In this document: positions 20,516 through 31,679 of the stretch, one piece after another
Position numbering within the stretch: the first letter of the stretch is position 1
Layout: every line of letters starts with the position of its first letter
Assembly (NCBI RefSeq): GCF_002575655.3
Contig: NC_053041.3
Coordinates: 374,711,054 to 374,775,053, forward strand
Source of the DNA: Aegilops tauschii subsp. strangulata
Lineage: Eukaryota > Streptophyta > Magnoliopsida > Poales > Poaceae
Direction of reading: 5' to 3'
Length of the DNA stretch: 64,000 bases
Notes under the pieces: generated by a model
Database searches by the model: none
Told to the model about the DNA's origin: nothing
What the model saw: only the letters and a program-made list of their open reading frames with translations
Made by a program: the position numbers and the translations under genes

Positions 20516-22230
20516 TGTTGGGAATCGTAGCATAATTTAAAATTTTCCTACGCTCACCAAGATGCATCTATGGAGTCTACTAGCAACGAGGGGAAAGGAG
20601 TGGATCTACATACCCTTGTAGATCGCGAGCGGAAGCGTTCCAATGAACGTGGATGACGGAGTCGTACTCGCCGTGATCCAAATCACCGATGACCGAGTGC
20701 CGAACGGACGGCACCTCCGCGTTCAACACACGTACGGTGCAGCGACGTCTCCTCCTTCTTGATCCAGCAAGGGGGAAGGAGAGGTTGATGGAGATCCAAC
20801 AGCACGACGGCGTGGTGGTGGATGTAGCGGGTCTCCAGCAGGGCTTCGCCGAACTTCTGCGAGAGAGAGAGAGGTGTTGCAGGGGAGGAGGGAGGCGCCC
20901 AAGGCTTAGATGTTGCTGCCCTCCCTTCCCCCCACTATATATAGGGACAAGGGAGAGGGGGGGCGCAGCCTTGCCCCTTCCTTCAAGGAAGGGTGCGGCC
21001 AGGGGGGAGTCCTTCCCCCCCAAGGCACCTCGGAGGTGCCTTCCCCCTTTAGGACTCTCCCTTCTTTCTTATCTCTTGCGCATGGGCCTCTTGGGGCTGG
21101 TGCCCTTGGCCCATATAGGCCAAGGCGCACCCCTTACAGCCCATGTGGCCCCCCGGGGCTGGTGGACCCCCTTGGTGGACCCCCGGACCCCTTTCGGCAC
21201 TCCCGGTACAATACCGATAAAGCGCGAAACTTTTCCGGCGACCAAAATAAGACTTCCCATATATAAATCTTTACCTCCGGACCATTCCGGAACCTCTCGT
21301 GACGTCCGGGATCTCATCCGGGACTCCGAACAACTTTCGGGTTTCCGCATACATATATCTCTACAACCCTAGCGTCACCGGACCTTAAGTGTGTAGACCC
21401 TACGGGTTCGGGAGACATGCAGACATGACCGAGACGCCTCTCCGGTCAATAACCAACAGCGGGATCTGGATACCCATGTTGGCTCCCACATGTTCCACGA
21501 TGATATCATCGGATGAACCACGGTGTCGAGGATTCAATCAATCCGTATGCAATTCCCTTTGTCAATCGGTATGTTACTTGCCCGAGATTCGATCGTCGGT
21601 ATCCCAATACCTTGTTCAATCTCGTTACCGGCAAGTCTCTTTACTCGTACCGCAATGCATGATCCCGTGACTAACGCCTTAGTCACATTGAGCTCATTAT
21701 GATGATGCATTACCGAGTGGGCCCAGAGATACCTCTCCGTCACACGGAGTGACAAATCCCAGTCTCGATCCGTGCCAACCCAACAGACACTTTTGGAGAT
21801 ACCCGTAATGCACCTTTATAGTCACCCAGTTACGTTGTGACGTTTGGCACACCCAAAGCACTCCTACGGTATCCGGGAGTTGCACGATCTCATGGTCTAA
21901 GGAAAAAATACTTGACATTGGAAAAGCTCTAGCAAACGAAACTACACGATCTTTTATGCTATGCTTAAGTTGGGTCTTGTCCATCACATCATTCTCCTAA
22001 TGATGTGATCCCGTTATCAATGACATCCAATGTCCATAGTCAGGAAACCATGACTATCTGTTGATCAACGAGCTAGTCAACTAGAGGCTTACTAGGGACA
22101 GGTTGTGGTCTATGTATTCACACATGTATTATGATTTCCGGACAATACAATTATAGCACGAATAATAGACTATTATCATGAACACAGAAATATAATAATA
22201 ACCATTTATTATTGCCTCTAGGGCATATTT
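20516..22230 (-). mobile_element. Angela/WIS/BARE-type copia LTR, right copy (5' LTR)
   Basis: Same sequence as 14395-16109, offset by 6121 bp, with about five substitutions (for example near 14608/20729, 14823/20944, 15393/21514 and 15674/21795). It has the same loss of outer TGTTGG and the same junction into TAACGCAATG. The shared imperfect junction means the two LTRs were copied together with the flanking gypsy segment. Confidence 0.85.
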
Positions 22231-23063
22231 ATTATTTAACGCAATGTTGACATCCAAGATAAATAATTATCCACTCCTAGCTACTTAAGCATGGCATGAA
22301 AAACTATAATCTCTAATTGTCATTGCAAACATGTTTGATCATAATAGGCTGAATCATGGATACTAGGTTAAAGATATTTACAAAAACAGAACAAGTTGAG
22401 TTCACACCCGTTTCTCTCTGACATAGCCAGTTCATCAAATATTGTCATTATTGCCTTGCACTTGCAGGACCGAACGATTTGAAAATAATAATAGTGCAAG
22501 AGTACCGTGGACTAGGCTGGAATCTGCAAACATTTTATTCAAAAGAAAAGACAAAGTAATATGGGCTCTTTGTTAGATCAACAATAATGCATATGAGAGC
22601 CACTCAACATTTTCATCGTGGTCTTCTCATCGGTATGACTCAATACAAAGAAAAGAAATTCACTGAAATATTTTTGGAGTTTTTGGGTTTTCTTGAACAA
22701 GCAAATAAAAGGGAAAAACAAAAACGAGAAAAACTATTTACACGGGAAATCTCCCAACAAGCAAAAGAAGAACAAGGAAATCTTTTTGGGTTTTCTTTTT
22801 AATTACTACAACTAACTACACTAGAAAGAAAAATAAAAAAGAAGCAGGAAATATTTTTGTATTTTCTCAAAGTTTTTAAAACACACAAGAAGAAGGCGAG
22901 AAAATAAATCTAGCATGGATAATACAACAAAAAAGTGTGGACACCGACAACAGGAATGAAATGTGTGAACATGAATGTAATGTCGGTGGAAATACGTACT
23001 CCCCCAAGCTTAGGCTTCTGGCCTAACTTGGTAATCACCGTCAGTAGCTTACATAGTGGTCGG
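22231..23063 (-). repeat. Gypsy G2 3' noncoding segment (right copy of the duplication)
   Basis: Nearly identical to 16110-16944. Here it runs on without a break past 23063 into the gypsy ORF region, so this is the ancestral location. The only clear difference at the far edge is CGTCAGTAGC versus CGTCATAGC. Confidence 0.8.
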
Positions 23064-23363
23064 AGTGATAGCTCACGGAGGCTCTAGGTGCAGATGCTTC
23101 AGCCCGCCGTGCAGCCACAACCGCTGCGTTATGTGCTCAGGCCTTGCCCTCAAGAACATAATATCTTCCCTTGTTGTGAACATCAAAGAGAGCAGGTGCA
23201 GGCAAAAATGTGTCCACAACGGACCTTTTATTAAACAACGGGCTATAAGTGAAATCATGGGGTTCACCACTAAGGATCTTATGATGTTTCATAGCGTCAT
23301 AGTCCAACTAATGCGTGGGTAGGATGGGGTCATAAGGCAAAGGTGAAACACCCAGCTCTCTTG

Positions 23364-24092
23364 CTAAGCATGTGGCATAAATCCACCATAAAAATATCCA
23401 CTACCAGCGTTATGTTGCAACCTACGTGCAACAATTGCTCCAAGGTTATAACTTTTGTCAGATGTGAGAGCGGTGTGTATGAGGCTCAAGTTTGGAGCAC
23501 AAAGTGTACTACAATCCCGTTTGCCTACAATGCATTTCCCATTGAAAAGTGCAAAGTATTGAATTGAGGGAAAATGAATGCTCTTTGTTCTACCTTGTGT
23601 CACTCCTCTAGTCTCACCATAGCAGAGGCTAGTCAAGAATGTTTCATACTCAGATCTAGGTGGTTCGTCTAGCGAGCCCCAAAATGGAATTTTGCAGTGG
23701 TGAGAAAATCTCTCTAGAGATATGGTAAATGGATTTTCATACAGTTTAAACGACACCCTACACTCACAAGGGTGGAATTTAAATTCTTTAGTAAATGTTT
23801 CAGTGAGGTTGAGATATTGGTTGCACTTATCTGAAATGTGGGGACCGAGCTTGGCATTGTGAACATATTGCTCAAATTCTTCTTTGATGCCTACGTGCGC
23901 CATATAATCGTTGCATGGCCATAAACATGATTTGGTGGCGGCATCTCGTATAGAATTTTCACTTGGTTCAACATAAGACCGACGAGTGGAGCTGCTACTA
24001 CAAGATGCCTCCGAGGACCTCCTCCTCGAAGAACTCCTTCCAAAGAGGTTCATCATATTTGCGTACAATTTTCTGGAAAAAAATTGGGTCAC
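23364..24092 (-). CDS. Retrotransposon-associated 3' ORF of gypsy G2, unknown function
   Basis: The ORF is 242 residues, starting MTQFFSRKLYANMMNLFGRS after a Ser/Arg-rich N-terminus. It contains SFKLYENPFTISLERF, IHFPSIQYFALFNGKCI and YNLGAIVARRLQHN near the end. It lies between gag-protease and the 3' LTR, where Athila-lineage gypsy elements often carry an extra ORF. The pattern (a small core, FPAIKYFA-like, YNLGA-LIARRL-like) resembles a widespread but uncharacterised plant retrotransposon protein. Below 23364 the frame is broken by stops, but residual coding similarity seems to continue to about 23070. I cannot assign a biochemical role. Confidence 0.55.
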   Translation of the reverse strand: MTQFFSRKLYANMMNLFGRSSSRRRSSEASCSSSSTRRSYVEPSENSIRDAATKSCLWPCNDYMAHVGIKEEFEQYVHNAKLGPHISDKCNQYLNLTETFTKEFKFHPCECRVSFKLYENPFTISLERFSHHCKIPFWGSLDEPPRSEYETFLTSLCYGETRGVTQGRTKSIHFPSIQYFALFNGKCIVGKRDCSTLCAPNLSLIHTALTSDKSYNLGAIVARRLQHNAGSGYFYGGFMPHA

Positions 24093-24841
24093 AAAAAATT
24101 GTCAACAAAACTTCACAAGAATGATAGCAACTACTCATAGGGATGCATGGAGGCCATATCAAGCATTCAAACTACTTAGAACTCTAAGAATTCAACATGC
24201 AAGCTCATCTACAGCAGCACCAAGAGCAACTAATTATTCAAAATATAAACCAATAAAGCAAGAACTAATTGTACCAATGGAGGAGTCACATACCAAGTGA
24301 CAATCCCCCGAAATACTTTCGAAAATGGAGCTTTGAGCAAAGAGATCAAAATCCACGGGTTTGGGAGCAAGAACACGAGAGAGAGATATCAATGGTGATT
24401 TTTTCTTAGAGGTAGGTGGTGATATTGGATGAAGAGATAAGTGAGGGGGCCCACGTGGGGACCACAACCCACCAGGGCGCGCCTGGGGGTGCTGGCACGC
24501 CCAGGTGGGTTGTGGTCCCCATGTGGTGCACCCTCCCCCCCCCCCTCTTATGTTATTTGCACCAAAAATTCTTAAATATTCAGAAAAAATCGTATTAAAT
24601 TTTCAAAGCATTCTGAGAACTTCTATTTTTGGGTCATATTTTTAATTTCACGGGAAATTCAGAAAACAGACAAAACATGGCATTTTATTTTATTTAACTA
24701 AGAAAAACAGAAAATAGAAGGTAGGGACAGAAGGTAGTGCTCACTAAATTCAACAATTTCATACCTCACAAAATGATCCGCTAATAAGGTTGATCAAGTC
24801 TTATTAACAACCACTTTCGATTAGCATGAAACCTAAGAACT
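24093..24841 (-). other. Gypsy G2 internal spacer with long GC-rich hairpin
   Basis: No credible ORF. It contains a perfect 17-bp inverted repeat, GGGGACCACAACCCACC (24457-24473) and GGTGGGTTGTGGTCCCC (24504-24520), extendable outward with one mismatch. A GGGCGCGCC-rich loop lies between the arms, followed by a poly-C run. The rest is A/T-rich, with TTTTATTTTATTTAAC-like sequence. Confidence 0.7.
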
Positions 24842-24925
24842 TTCGTAAAACACTAAGTTACCTCAACGGGGATATGAATGTCCCCAACAATAAGCATTTC
24901 ACATTTCTTTTGGGCAGTAGGTAGA
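24842..24925 (-). pseudogene. Gypsy G2 protease 3' end (fragment left of the solo LTR)
   Basis: It matches 8640-8735 of G1 (GAATGTCCCCAACAATAAGC and GGCAGTAGGTAGA) and corresponds to the C-terminal codons of the gag-protease frame. It is cut by the solo LTR at 24926 and resumes at 26539. Confidence 0.8.
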
Positions 24926-26538
24926 TGATACGTCTCCAACGTATCTATAATATTTTTATTGTTCCATGCTATTATATTATCTGTTTTGGATGTTTTATAT
25001 GCTTTAATATGCTATTTTATATGATTTTTGGGACTGACCTATTAACCTAGGGACTAACCTATTAACCTAGAGCCCAGTTCCAGTTCCTATCTTTTCCTTG
25101 TTTTAGAGTTTCGCAGAAAAGGAATACCAAACGGAGTCCAAACGGGATGAAACTTTTGCGATGATTTTTCTTGGACCAGAAGACATCCAGAGGACTTGGA
25201 GTGCACGTCAGGAAAGCCACGAGGCGGCCACAAGGTCGGAGGGCACACCCAGGGGGGTAGAGCGCGCGCCCCACCCTTGTGGGCCCCTCGTGACTCCACC
25301 AACCTATTTCTTCCTCCTATATATTCTCCAATATTCCAAAACCTACCAGGAGAGCCACAAAAACACTTTTCCACCGCCGCAACCTTCTGTACCCGTGAGA
25401 TCCCATCTAGGGGTCTTTTCCAGCGTCCTGCCGAAGGGGGATTCGATCACGGATGGCTTCTACATCAACACCATTGCCTCTCCGATGAAGCATGAGTAGT
25501 TTACCACAGACCTATGGGTCCATAGCTAGTAGCTAGATGGCTTCTTCTCTCTCTTTGATTCTCAATACCATGTTCTGCTCGATGTTCTTGGAGATCTATT
25601 CTATGTAATACTCTTTTGCGGTGTGTTTGCCGAGATCTGATGAATTGTGGATTTATAATCAGCTTATCTATGAATATTATTTGAATCTTCTCTGAATTCT
25701 TATATGCATGGTTTGATATCTTTGCAAGTCTCTTTGAACTATCGATTTGGTTTGGCCAACTAGACTGGTTTTTCTTGCAATGGGAGATGTGCTTAGCTTT
25801 GGGTTCAATCTTGCGGTGCTCGATCCTAGTGACAGAAGGGGAACCGACACGTATTGTATTGTTGCCATCGAGGATAACAAGATGGGGTTTTCATCATATT
25901 GCTTGAGTTTATCCTGCTACATCATGTCATCTTACTTAATGCGTTACTGTGTTCTTATGAACTTAATACTCTAGATGCAGGCAGGAGTCGGTCGATGTGT
26001 GGAGTAATAGTAGTAGATGCGGGCAGGAGTCGGTCTACTTGATACAGACGTGATGCCTATATTCATGATCGTTGCCTTAGATATCGTCATAATTATGCGC
26101 TTTTCTATCAATTGCTCGGCAATAATTTGTTCATCCACCATAATATTTTCTATCTTGAGAGAAGCCTCTAGTGAAACCTATGGTCCCCGGGTCTACTTTC
26201 CATCATATAAGTTTCCGATCTACAATTTTAGTTTCCTATTTATTTCCTTTGCAATCTTTTACTTTCCGTTCCATAAACTAAAAATACCAAAAATATTACT
26301 TTACCGTTTATCCATCTATATCAGATCTCACTTTGCAAATAACCGTGAAGGGAGTGACAACCCCTTACCGCGTTGGGTGCAAGTTGGTGTTTGTTTGTGC
26401 AGGTATTCGGTGACTTGTGCGCTGTCTCCTACTGGATTGATACCTTGGTTCTCAAAACTGCGGGAAATACTTACTATACTTTGCCGCATCCCCATTTCCT
26501 CTTCAAGGGAAAAACCAACGCAAGCTCGAGAGGTAGCA
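24926..26538 (+). mobile_element. Solo gypsy LTR, target duplication GTAGA
   Basis: It starts TGATACGTCTCCAACGTATC and ends GAGAGGTAGCA, flanked by GTAGA on both sides (24921-24925 and 26539-26543). G1 shows the uninterrupted target (GGTAGAGGTAGTT). It contains the usual grass gypsy LTR landmarks: a GC-rich inverted repeat near 25220-25290 and TATATATTC near 25318. No internal domain is present, so unequal or intra-element recombination removed the rest. Confidence 0.9.
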
Positions 26539-26543
26539 GTAGA

Positions 26544-26868
26544 GGTATTTGAAAACTTCCTATAGTAATTGCGGAGATTTTTCAATAACATTAATACCAT
26601 TCACTTGGAATTGTTTCTTCAGAAAGTGCACTGTATGCTCATTACCATTGAAACGAAAAGTGACCTTGCCTTTATTACAATCAATAACAGCCCCTGCAGT
26701 ACTCAAAAAGGGTCTACCAAGGATAATCGACATGTTGTCGTCCTCGGGCATCTCAAGTATAACAAAGTCAATTAAGATAGTAACATTAGCAACAACAACG
26801 GGCACATCCTCACCAATAACAATAGGTATGGCCGTTGATTTGTCAGCCATTTGCAAAGATATTTCAGT
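26544..26868 (-). pseudogene. Gypsy G2 protease fragment between solo LTR and CACTA B
   Basis: The minus-strand reading includes TEISLQMADKSTAIPI, NMSIILGRPFLSTAGAVIDC and VHFLKKQFQVNG, matching the G1 protease. It breaks off at AGTAGG (26871), exactly where CACTA B starts, and the frame resumes at 58875 with the segment coding LDLNKLTP. Confidence 0.85.
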
Positions 26869-26871
26869 AGG

Positions 26872-27330
26872 CACTACTGCAGGATGGTCCAAACGCAACA
26901 GTCGAATCAGAGACCCTTCGACGAAACTATGTGCGATGCATCAATCACAAATGGTGATGTAATAAAACCATAAAAAAGGATGCAAAACGTTTGTGATGGC
27001 GGTGACATCAAACACGTTCATATTGGAGTTACGTGTGCGATGAGTGCCAAACGGTTCATTCAGAAGAACTATTTGTGATGATGCAGAACAACAGAAACGG
27101 GTAGCCAGATGAGGGCGTGTGCGATATACGGCATACAGTTCACTAGGATGAACTGTGTGTGATTAGGCAACACAATAGAAACGGTTCAACTGAACAAGAT
27201 GTGTGTGATACGCGGCAGACAGGTCCGTAATAAGAAATGTGTGCGAAGACAAATAATAACACAGATGATTGCTGCTAATAAGCCATGTGATTTGCTCTGT
27301 CTACAGAAGAATTATATAAGTGACTATACA
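26872..27330 (+). repeat. CACTA B left terminus and subterminal repeats
   Basis: After CACTACTGCAGG come spaced motif variants: TATGTGCGATG (~26930), ACGTTTGTGATGG (~26989), CGTGTGCGATGAG (~27032), ATTTGTGATGATG (~27070), GCGTGTGCGATA (~27115), CTGTGTGTGATTA (~27160) and TGTGTGTGATAC (~27205). Several are preceded by AAACGGTTCA. Spacing is about 40-60 bp. Confidence 0.85.
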
Positions 27331-27391
27331 GATAATTCACACACACCTCGATAAACAATTGTATGCATTTTAAACTAGGAGAAATGATCGT

Positions 27392-28132
27392 CTAGTCATC
27401 TACTTCTTGTAATTCTCCCGACACTGCTCTGTGGCTCGATCCCTCGTCTGGGGCAGGAAGAAGACACTCCCTCATGTCAACGATCCGCTTGTACATCTCG
27501 TAGCTTGTGTACGCATCCTTGGTCGCGTACGTGACATGTTGTTCATCCAGTCTCTCATGCCAGACACTGTGCCAGGCGTTCTTGTCCTTCTTGCTCTCAA
27601 CCTTCATCTTCATGTAGTAGGGTTCGATGATGGCCGAGGCGAGGTCAACCAGGGAGTTCTTTTTGTTGTTGTCGCTGCCCCAGACCTTGTAGTGGTCCTG
27701 GATGTTGACAAGATTCTGGCATTTCTAGCCTGAAACCTTGAGCACTTTTAGATCGTTGGTGGTGTCCACCATAGTGAAATTGTAGTCAGAGCTATTGATA
27801 AACCTAGAGTAACGCTCGCAAGGCCTTGTGGCCAGGTGGTAGTGGTAGACAAGGACGTCATGTCGCACGCACAACTGGGCGACGGCAACCTTCTGATTGT
27901 GCCCGGCACGACCGATGGTGTACTCGAGGTCGAAGCCGACCACTTGGTACTTGTCCTCGTCAAGGAACTGCTCCATAGTTTGGATGGAGCTCTCCGCCGA
28001 GACCGGATCATTCATGTACACCACGGAGAGGGCCTTCCCCCTCATGTGGGTGTCCACTACGTGATGCATGGTGAACTGCCCGCCGTTGTCGTCGGCCGCT
28101 GTGAGCGCCATTGGAGCCACGGGGATCGCCAT
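27392..28132 (-). pseudogene. DEDDy 3'-5' exonuclease (WRN-exonuclease-like) with one in-frame amber stop
   Basis: One frame runs from 28132 (MAIPVAPMALTAADDNGGQ) to 27392, 246 residues apart from a single TAG at 27725-27727. Exo I is VVGFDLEYT (D-x-E). Exo II appears as NFTMVDTTNDLKVL. Exo III is YATKDAYTSYEMY (Y-x3-D). This is the layout of plant RNase-D/WRN-type exonuclease proteins, which normally degrade nucleic acid 3' ends. The TAG falls after Exo II (KVSG*KCQNLVN), so a truncated product would lack the Exo III aspartate. TTG to TAG, a single change, could explain it. There are no other breaks and no visible intron. It is transcribed toward the left CACTA end and is divergent from the ORF at 29116. 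A read-through product or recent inactivation are both possible. Confidence 0.8.
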
Positions 28133-29115
28133 TGGAACTACTGGATGTCCTCTCTGTATGTTTCGTCGTGGGTGTGCTTATTGTGTCATGTGACGCGAGA
28201 GATGAAGGTAAATGGCCGCAGGAATAAATGGGGGTCGGGCGGCCTGGATTCTCTGCGCGTCCACATGGCAGTTTTTGCTGCGGGTAACTACATTGTCGCG
28301 CCGCGCCCGGCGCAACCGCATGCACACAAACGTGCGTGATCGTGCGCCGGCCCCAAACACTAGAAGCACGCGTGGAGGGACGAGGGTAGAGCACCCGGAG
28401 GGACGCGAGAGCAGAGCACGTGCGACTGGACGCGAGCAGAGCGCGCCGCGGCCGCCTCAACCGCAAGCAACCACACGCATAGAGCAGTTGAACACGCAGG
28501 AAATGGTCGCCTACAAGCCGGCCGACAGTTGCCTCGCTGCATAGAGAGCAGCCGTGTGCTACTACCCCCGTCTTGGTCTATAGTCCCCTTTATATTCTGT
28601 GCCATACTTTGCCCTCAAATTTAACCAACAAAATGTTAATGCATGTTATAAAAATTATATAATTGGAAACTATGTTCAAATATGAATCCAACTATATAAT
28701 CTTTGGCGACATGCAATCGTATTTTATTAGTTAAATCCTACTTATAAACCAGGACAGGGGTATAGTAGGTAATTAAATCGCAAACGTTTTTTTATTTACC
28801 GTATGTGTACGTGGCCTTTCGTCCTCCTCTCGCATGTCTTGTCACCCCGCTGCCGCAGATGGCTTACAGCGCAAGCTTGCGCAGCACGCGGGGGCGTTCT
28901 TTTGGCCAAACGGTGGCGCCAATGAATCGTCGGTGAGCCCGTTCCCACGCAACCTCGCAGGTTCCCGCGCAAGCTTCCCACCTGACTCAGTGAAATCCCC
29001 CAAAATCCCAATGCTTACCGGCCTGCTATATAAACCCTCACGGTCGGCGAGTTCCGCGTCGCATTTTCCCCTCCCTCCCTGTAGCTTATCTCGTCTACTT
29101 CTCCCACAATCGCCA
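28133..29115. promoter_or_regulatory. Divergent intergenic region with TATA box for the 29116 ORF
   Basis: TATATAAA at 29027-29034 lies about 85 bp before the ATG at 29116, followed by a pyrimidine-rich leader (CCCTCCCTCCCTG-like). This is a convincing plus-strand core promoter. The GC-rich part next to 28132 presumably served the exonuclease. Between about 28570 and 28800 the DNA is AT-rich, with no feature I can name. Confidence 0.55.
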
Positions 29116-29855
29116 ATGGCACCAGTCCGTTGTCGTCGCTCAGCCACTCCGCCGTCATCGGAGGACAGCTCCAGCTGGGAGGCTACACCGCGGCGGCGGC
29201 GCAGTCCTCGGTGTAGTGTAGTGCGAGTGGCATCCCTGTTGGGTGTGCACGGAACACCCACCACACGCTCCGCCGCCGCTGCCCGTCGGCAGCTATTGCC
29301 GGCCGCCGTTGCCGCCACACCACCATCGAAAGCCAGGGCCATCGCCCGCTCCGCCGCCGCAGCCCGAAGGCAGGAGGTGGCCGTCGTGGCCCCCACCCCA
29401 CTGCCGGCCACTGTGGCCATCACCCGCTCCGCCACCGCTTCCCGAATGCGGGTGGTGGTCGTGGCCGCCACCCCATCATCAGCCGCCGTGGCCGCCAGCC
29501 CACCATCGATCGCCGGGGTCATCACCCGCTCCGCCACCGCTGCCCGAAGGCGGCAGGTGGTGGTGGATGCCCGCACGTGCGTCAGTGACCTTGCTCGCTA
29601 CACCGAGTTTCTGCAGAGGAGAAGGAGCGCCTCATCGAGCACGCAAAGAGCCTTACCGCCGACGTGGCCACGGCACATGCCGCCTCAGAGGCGAGGAATC
29701 AGGAGATCTACAAGGAGGACCGCCGCTTCGAGAGGGGTCGTCTGGAGCGGCAGAGGGCATTCGAGGTGAGCGTCGCTGAAGCTGCAGCAGCGGCAGGCAC
29801 CGTATTGCAGTTGTCTAGCTCATCGGTAGGCTCCTCCTCCTCTGCATCTTACTGA
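29116..29855 (+). pseudogene. Ala/Arg repeat protein with coiled-coil C-terminus, one frameshift
   Basis: Proposed start MAPVRCRRSATPPSSEDSSS. It has four spaced copies of a (T/A)RSA(A/T)A(A/S)R(R/M) repeat separated by Ala/Pro/Val-rich spacers. The frame reaches SDLARYTEFLQ at about 29617. The sensible continuation (EEKERLIEHAKSL, then SEARNQEIYKEDRRFERG and a Ser-rich end) is in another frame and ends TGA at 29853-29855. A one-base loss within the AGGAGAAGGAG run near 29618-29626 would explain this. The C-terminal part looks like a charged coiled coil. I do not recognise the family. RLG-B inserted 24 bp after the stop. Confidence 0.45.
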
Positions 29856-29878
29856 GCACGCTCGACAGAGGAGAGGAC

Positions 29879-31463
29879 TGATATGTCTCCAACGTATCTA
29901 TAATTTCTTATTGTTCCATGCTGTTTTATTATCAATCTTGGATGTTTTATAATCATCTTATAGTCATTTTATATCATTTTTTGGTACTAACCTATTGACA
30001 TAGTGCCAAGTGCCAGTTGCTGTTTTTTCCATGTTTTTACATCGCAGGAAATCAATATCAAACGAAGTCCAAATGCAACGAAACTCCACGATGACTTTTT
30101 ATGGGCCAGAAGAAAGGCAATGGGCCCTGGTTGCACCTGGGGGTGCCCCGAGGGGGGCACAGCCCACCAGGGCACGCATGGCCCAGGCGTGCCCTGGTGG
30201 GTTGTGCCCACCTCGGGTGCCCCCGGACCGCCTCTTTGCTCTATAAATACCCAAATATTCCAGAAACCCTAGGGGAGTCAACGAAGTATTCATCCAGCCG
30301 CCGCAGAGTCCAGAACCACCAAATCCAATCTAGACACCATCTCGGATGGAGTTCGCCACCTCCATTGGTGCCTCTCCGATGATGCGTGAGTAGTTCTTTG
30401 TAGACCTTCGGGTCCGTAGTTAGTAGCTAGATGGCTTTCTCTCTCTCGCAGATTCTCAATACAATGGTCTCTTGGAGATCCATATGATGTAAAAAATTTG
30501 CGGTGTGTTTGTTGGGATCTGATGAACTTTGAGTTTATGATCAGTCATATCTTTTCTATCCATGAAAGTTATTTGAGTTTCTTTGATCTCTTATATGCAT
30601 GATCTCTTATAGCCTCGTATTTCTTCTCCGATATTTGGGTTTTGTTTGGCCAACTTGATCTATTTATCTTGCAATGGGAAGAGGTGCCCGGTAGTGGGTT
30701 CGATCTTACGGTGCTTGATCCCAGTGACAGAAGGGGAACTGACAAGTATGTATCGTTGCTACTAAGGATAAAAAGACGAGATATATATCTACCGCCATAT
30801 AGATAAATGGATCTTGTCTACATCATGTCATCGTTCTTATTGCATTACTCCGTTTTCCATGAACTTAATACACTAGATGCATGCTGGATAGCGGTCGATG
30901 TGTGGAGTAATAGTAGTAGATGCAGGCAGGAGTCGGTCTACTAATCTTGGACGTGATGCCTATGTAATGATCATTGCCTGGATATCGTCATAATTATTTG
31001 AAGTTCTATCAATTACCCAACAGTAATTTGTTTACCCACCGTTTGCTATTTTTCTCGAGAGAAGCCACTAGTGAAACCTACGGCCCCCGGGTCTTCTTCT
31101 TCATATATTTGCCTTGCGATCTACTTTTCCTTTGCATTTTTATTCAGATCTAGTAAACCCAAAAATATAAAAATATCTTGTTGCACTTTATTTTATTTGC
31201 GTTCTATTATTTCAATCTATCACAATTTTCTCTCGTCACGTGCCTTCTGGCGCCGTTACCCGAAAGGGATTGACAACCCCTTTAACACGTCGGGTTGCAG
31301 GTGGCTGTTATTTGTGTGTAGGAGTTGTTTACGTTTTATTGCTTGGGTCTCCTACTAGTTCGATACCTTGGTTTCATTACTGAGGGAAATACCTATCGTT
31401 GTTGTGCTACATCATCCTCTCCGCTTGGGGGAAACACCGATGTAGTCTTAGCAAACATCATCA
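29879..31463 (+). repeat. RLG-B 5' LTR with hairpin and TATA box
   Basis: Starts TGATATGTCTCCAACG and ends near GCAAACATCATCA. A long inverted repeat (30155-30177 with 30187-30209, one mismatch) sits just before CTCTATAAATAC (TATA at 30242). The matching 3' LTR differs by a few percent by eye. Confidence 0.85.
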
Positions 31464-31679
31464 AGGGAATTTCTGGCGCCGTTGCCGGGGAGGATCTTCA
31501 ACATAACCAGGTTCCTAATCACAAATCTCATCTCCTTTCAATTTACATTATTTTCCATTTGCCTCTCATTTTCCTCACCCCCACTTCAGAAAAATTTGCC
31601 GTCTTATTCGCCTCTCTTTTTCCGTTCGCTGTTTTCTTGCTGGATCTGTTTTTGAGTGCAATCTTGTTGTGTAGTCATC

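Noticed and set aside
28212..28544. Plus-strand ORF opposite the exonuclease upstream region
   Set aside because: GC-rich open frame without recognisable domain and overlapping several other frames; no support.
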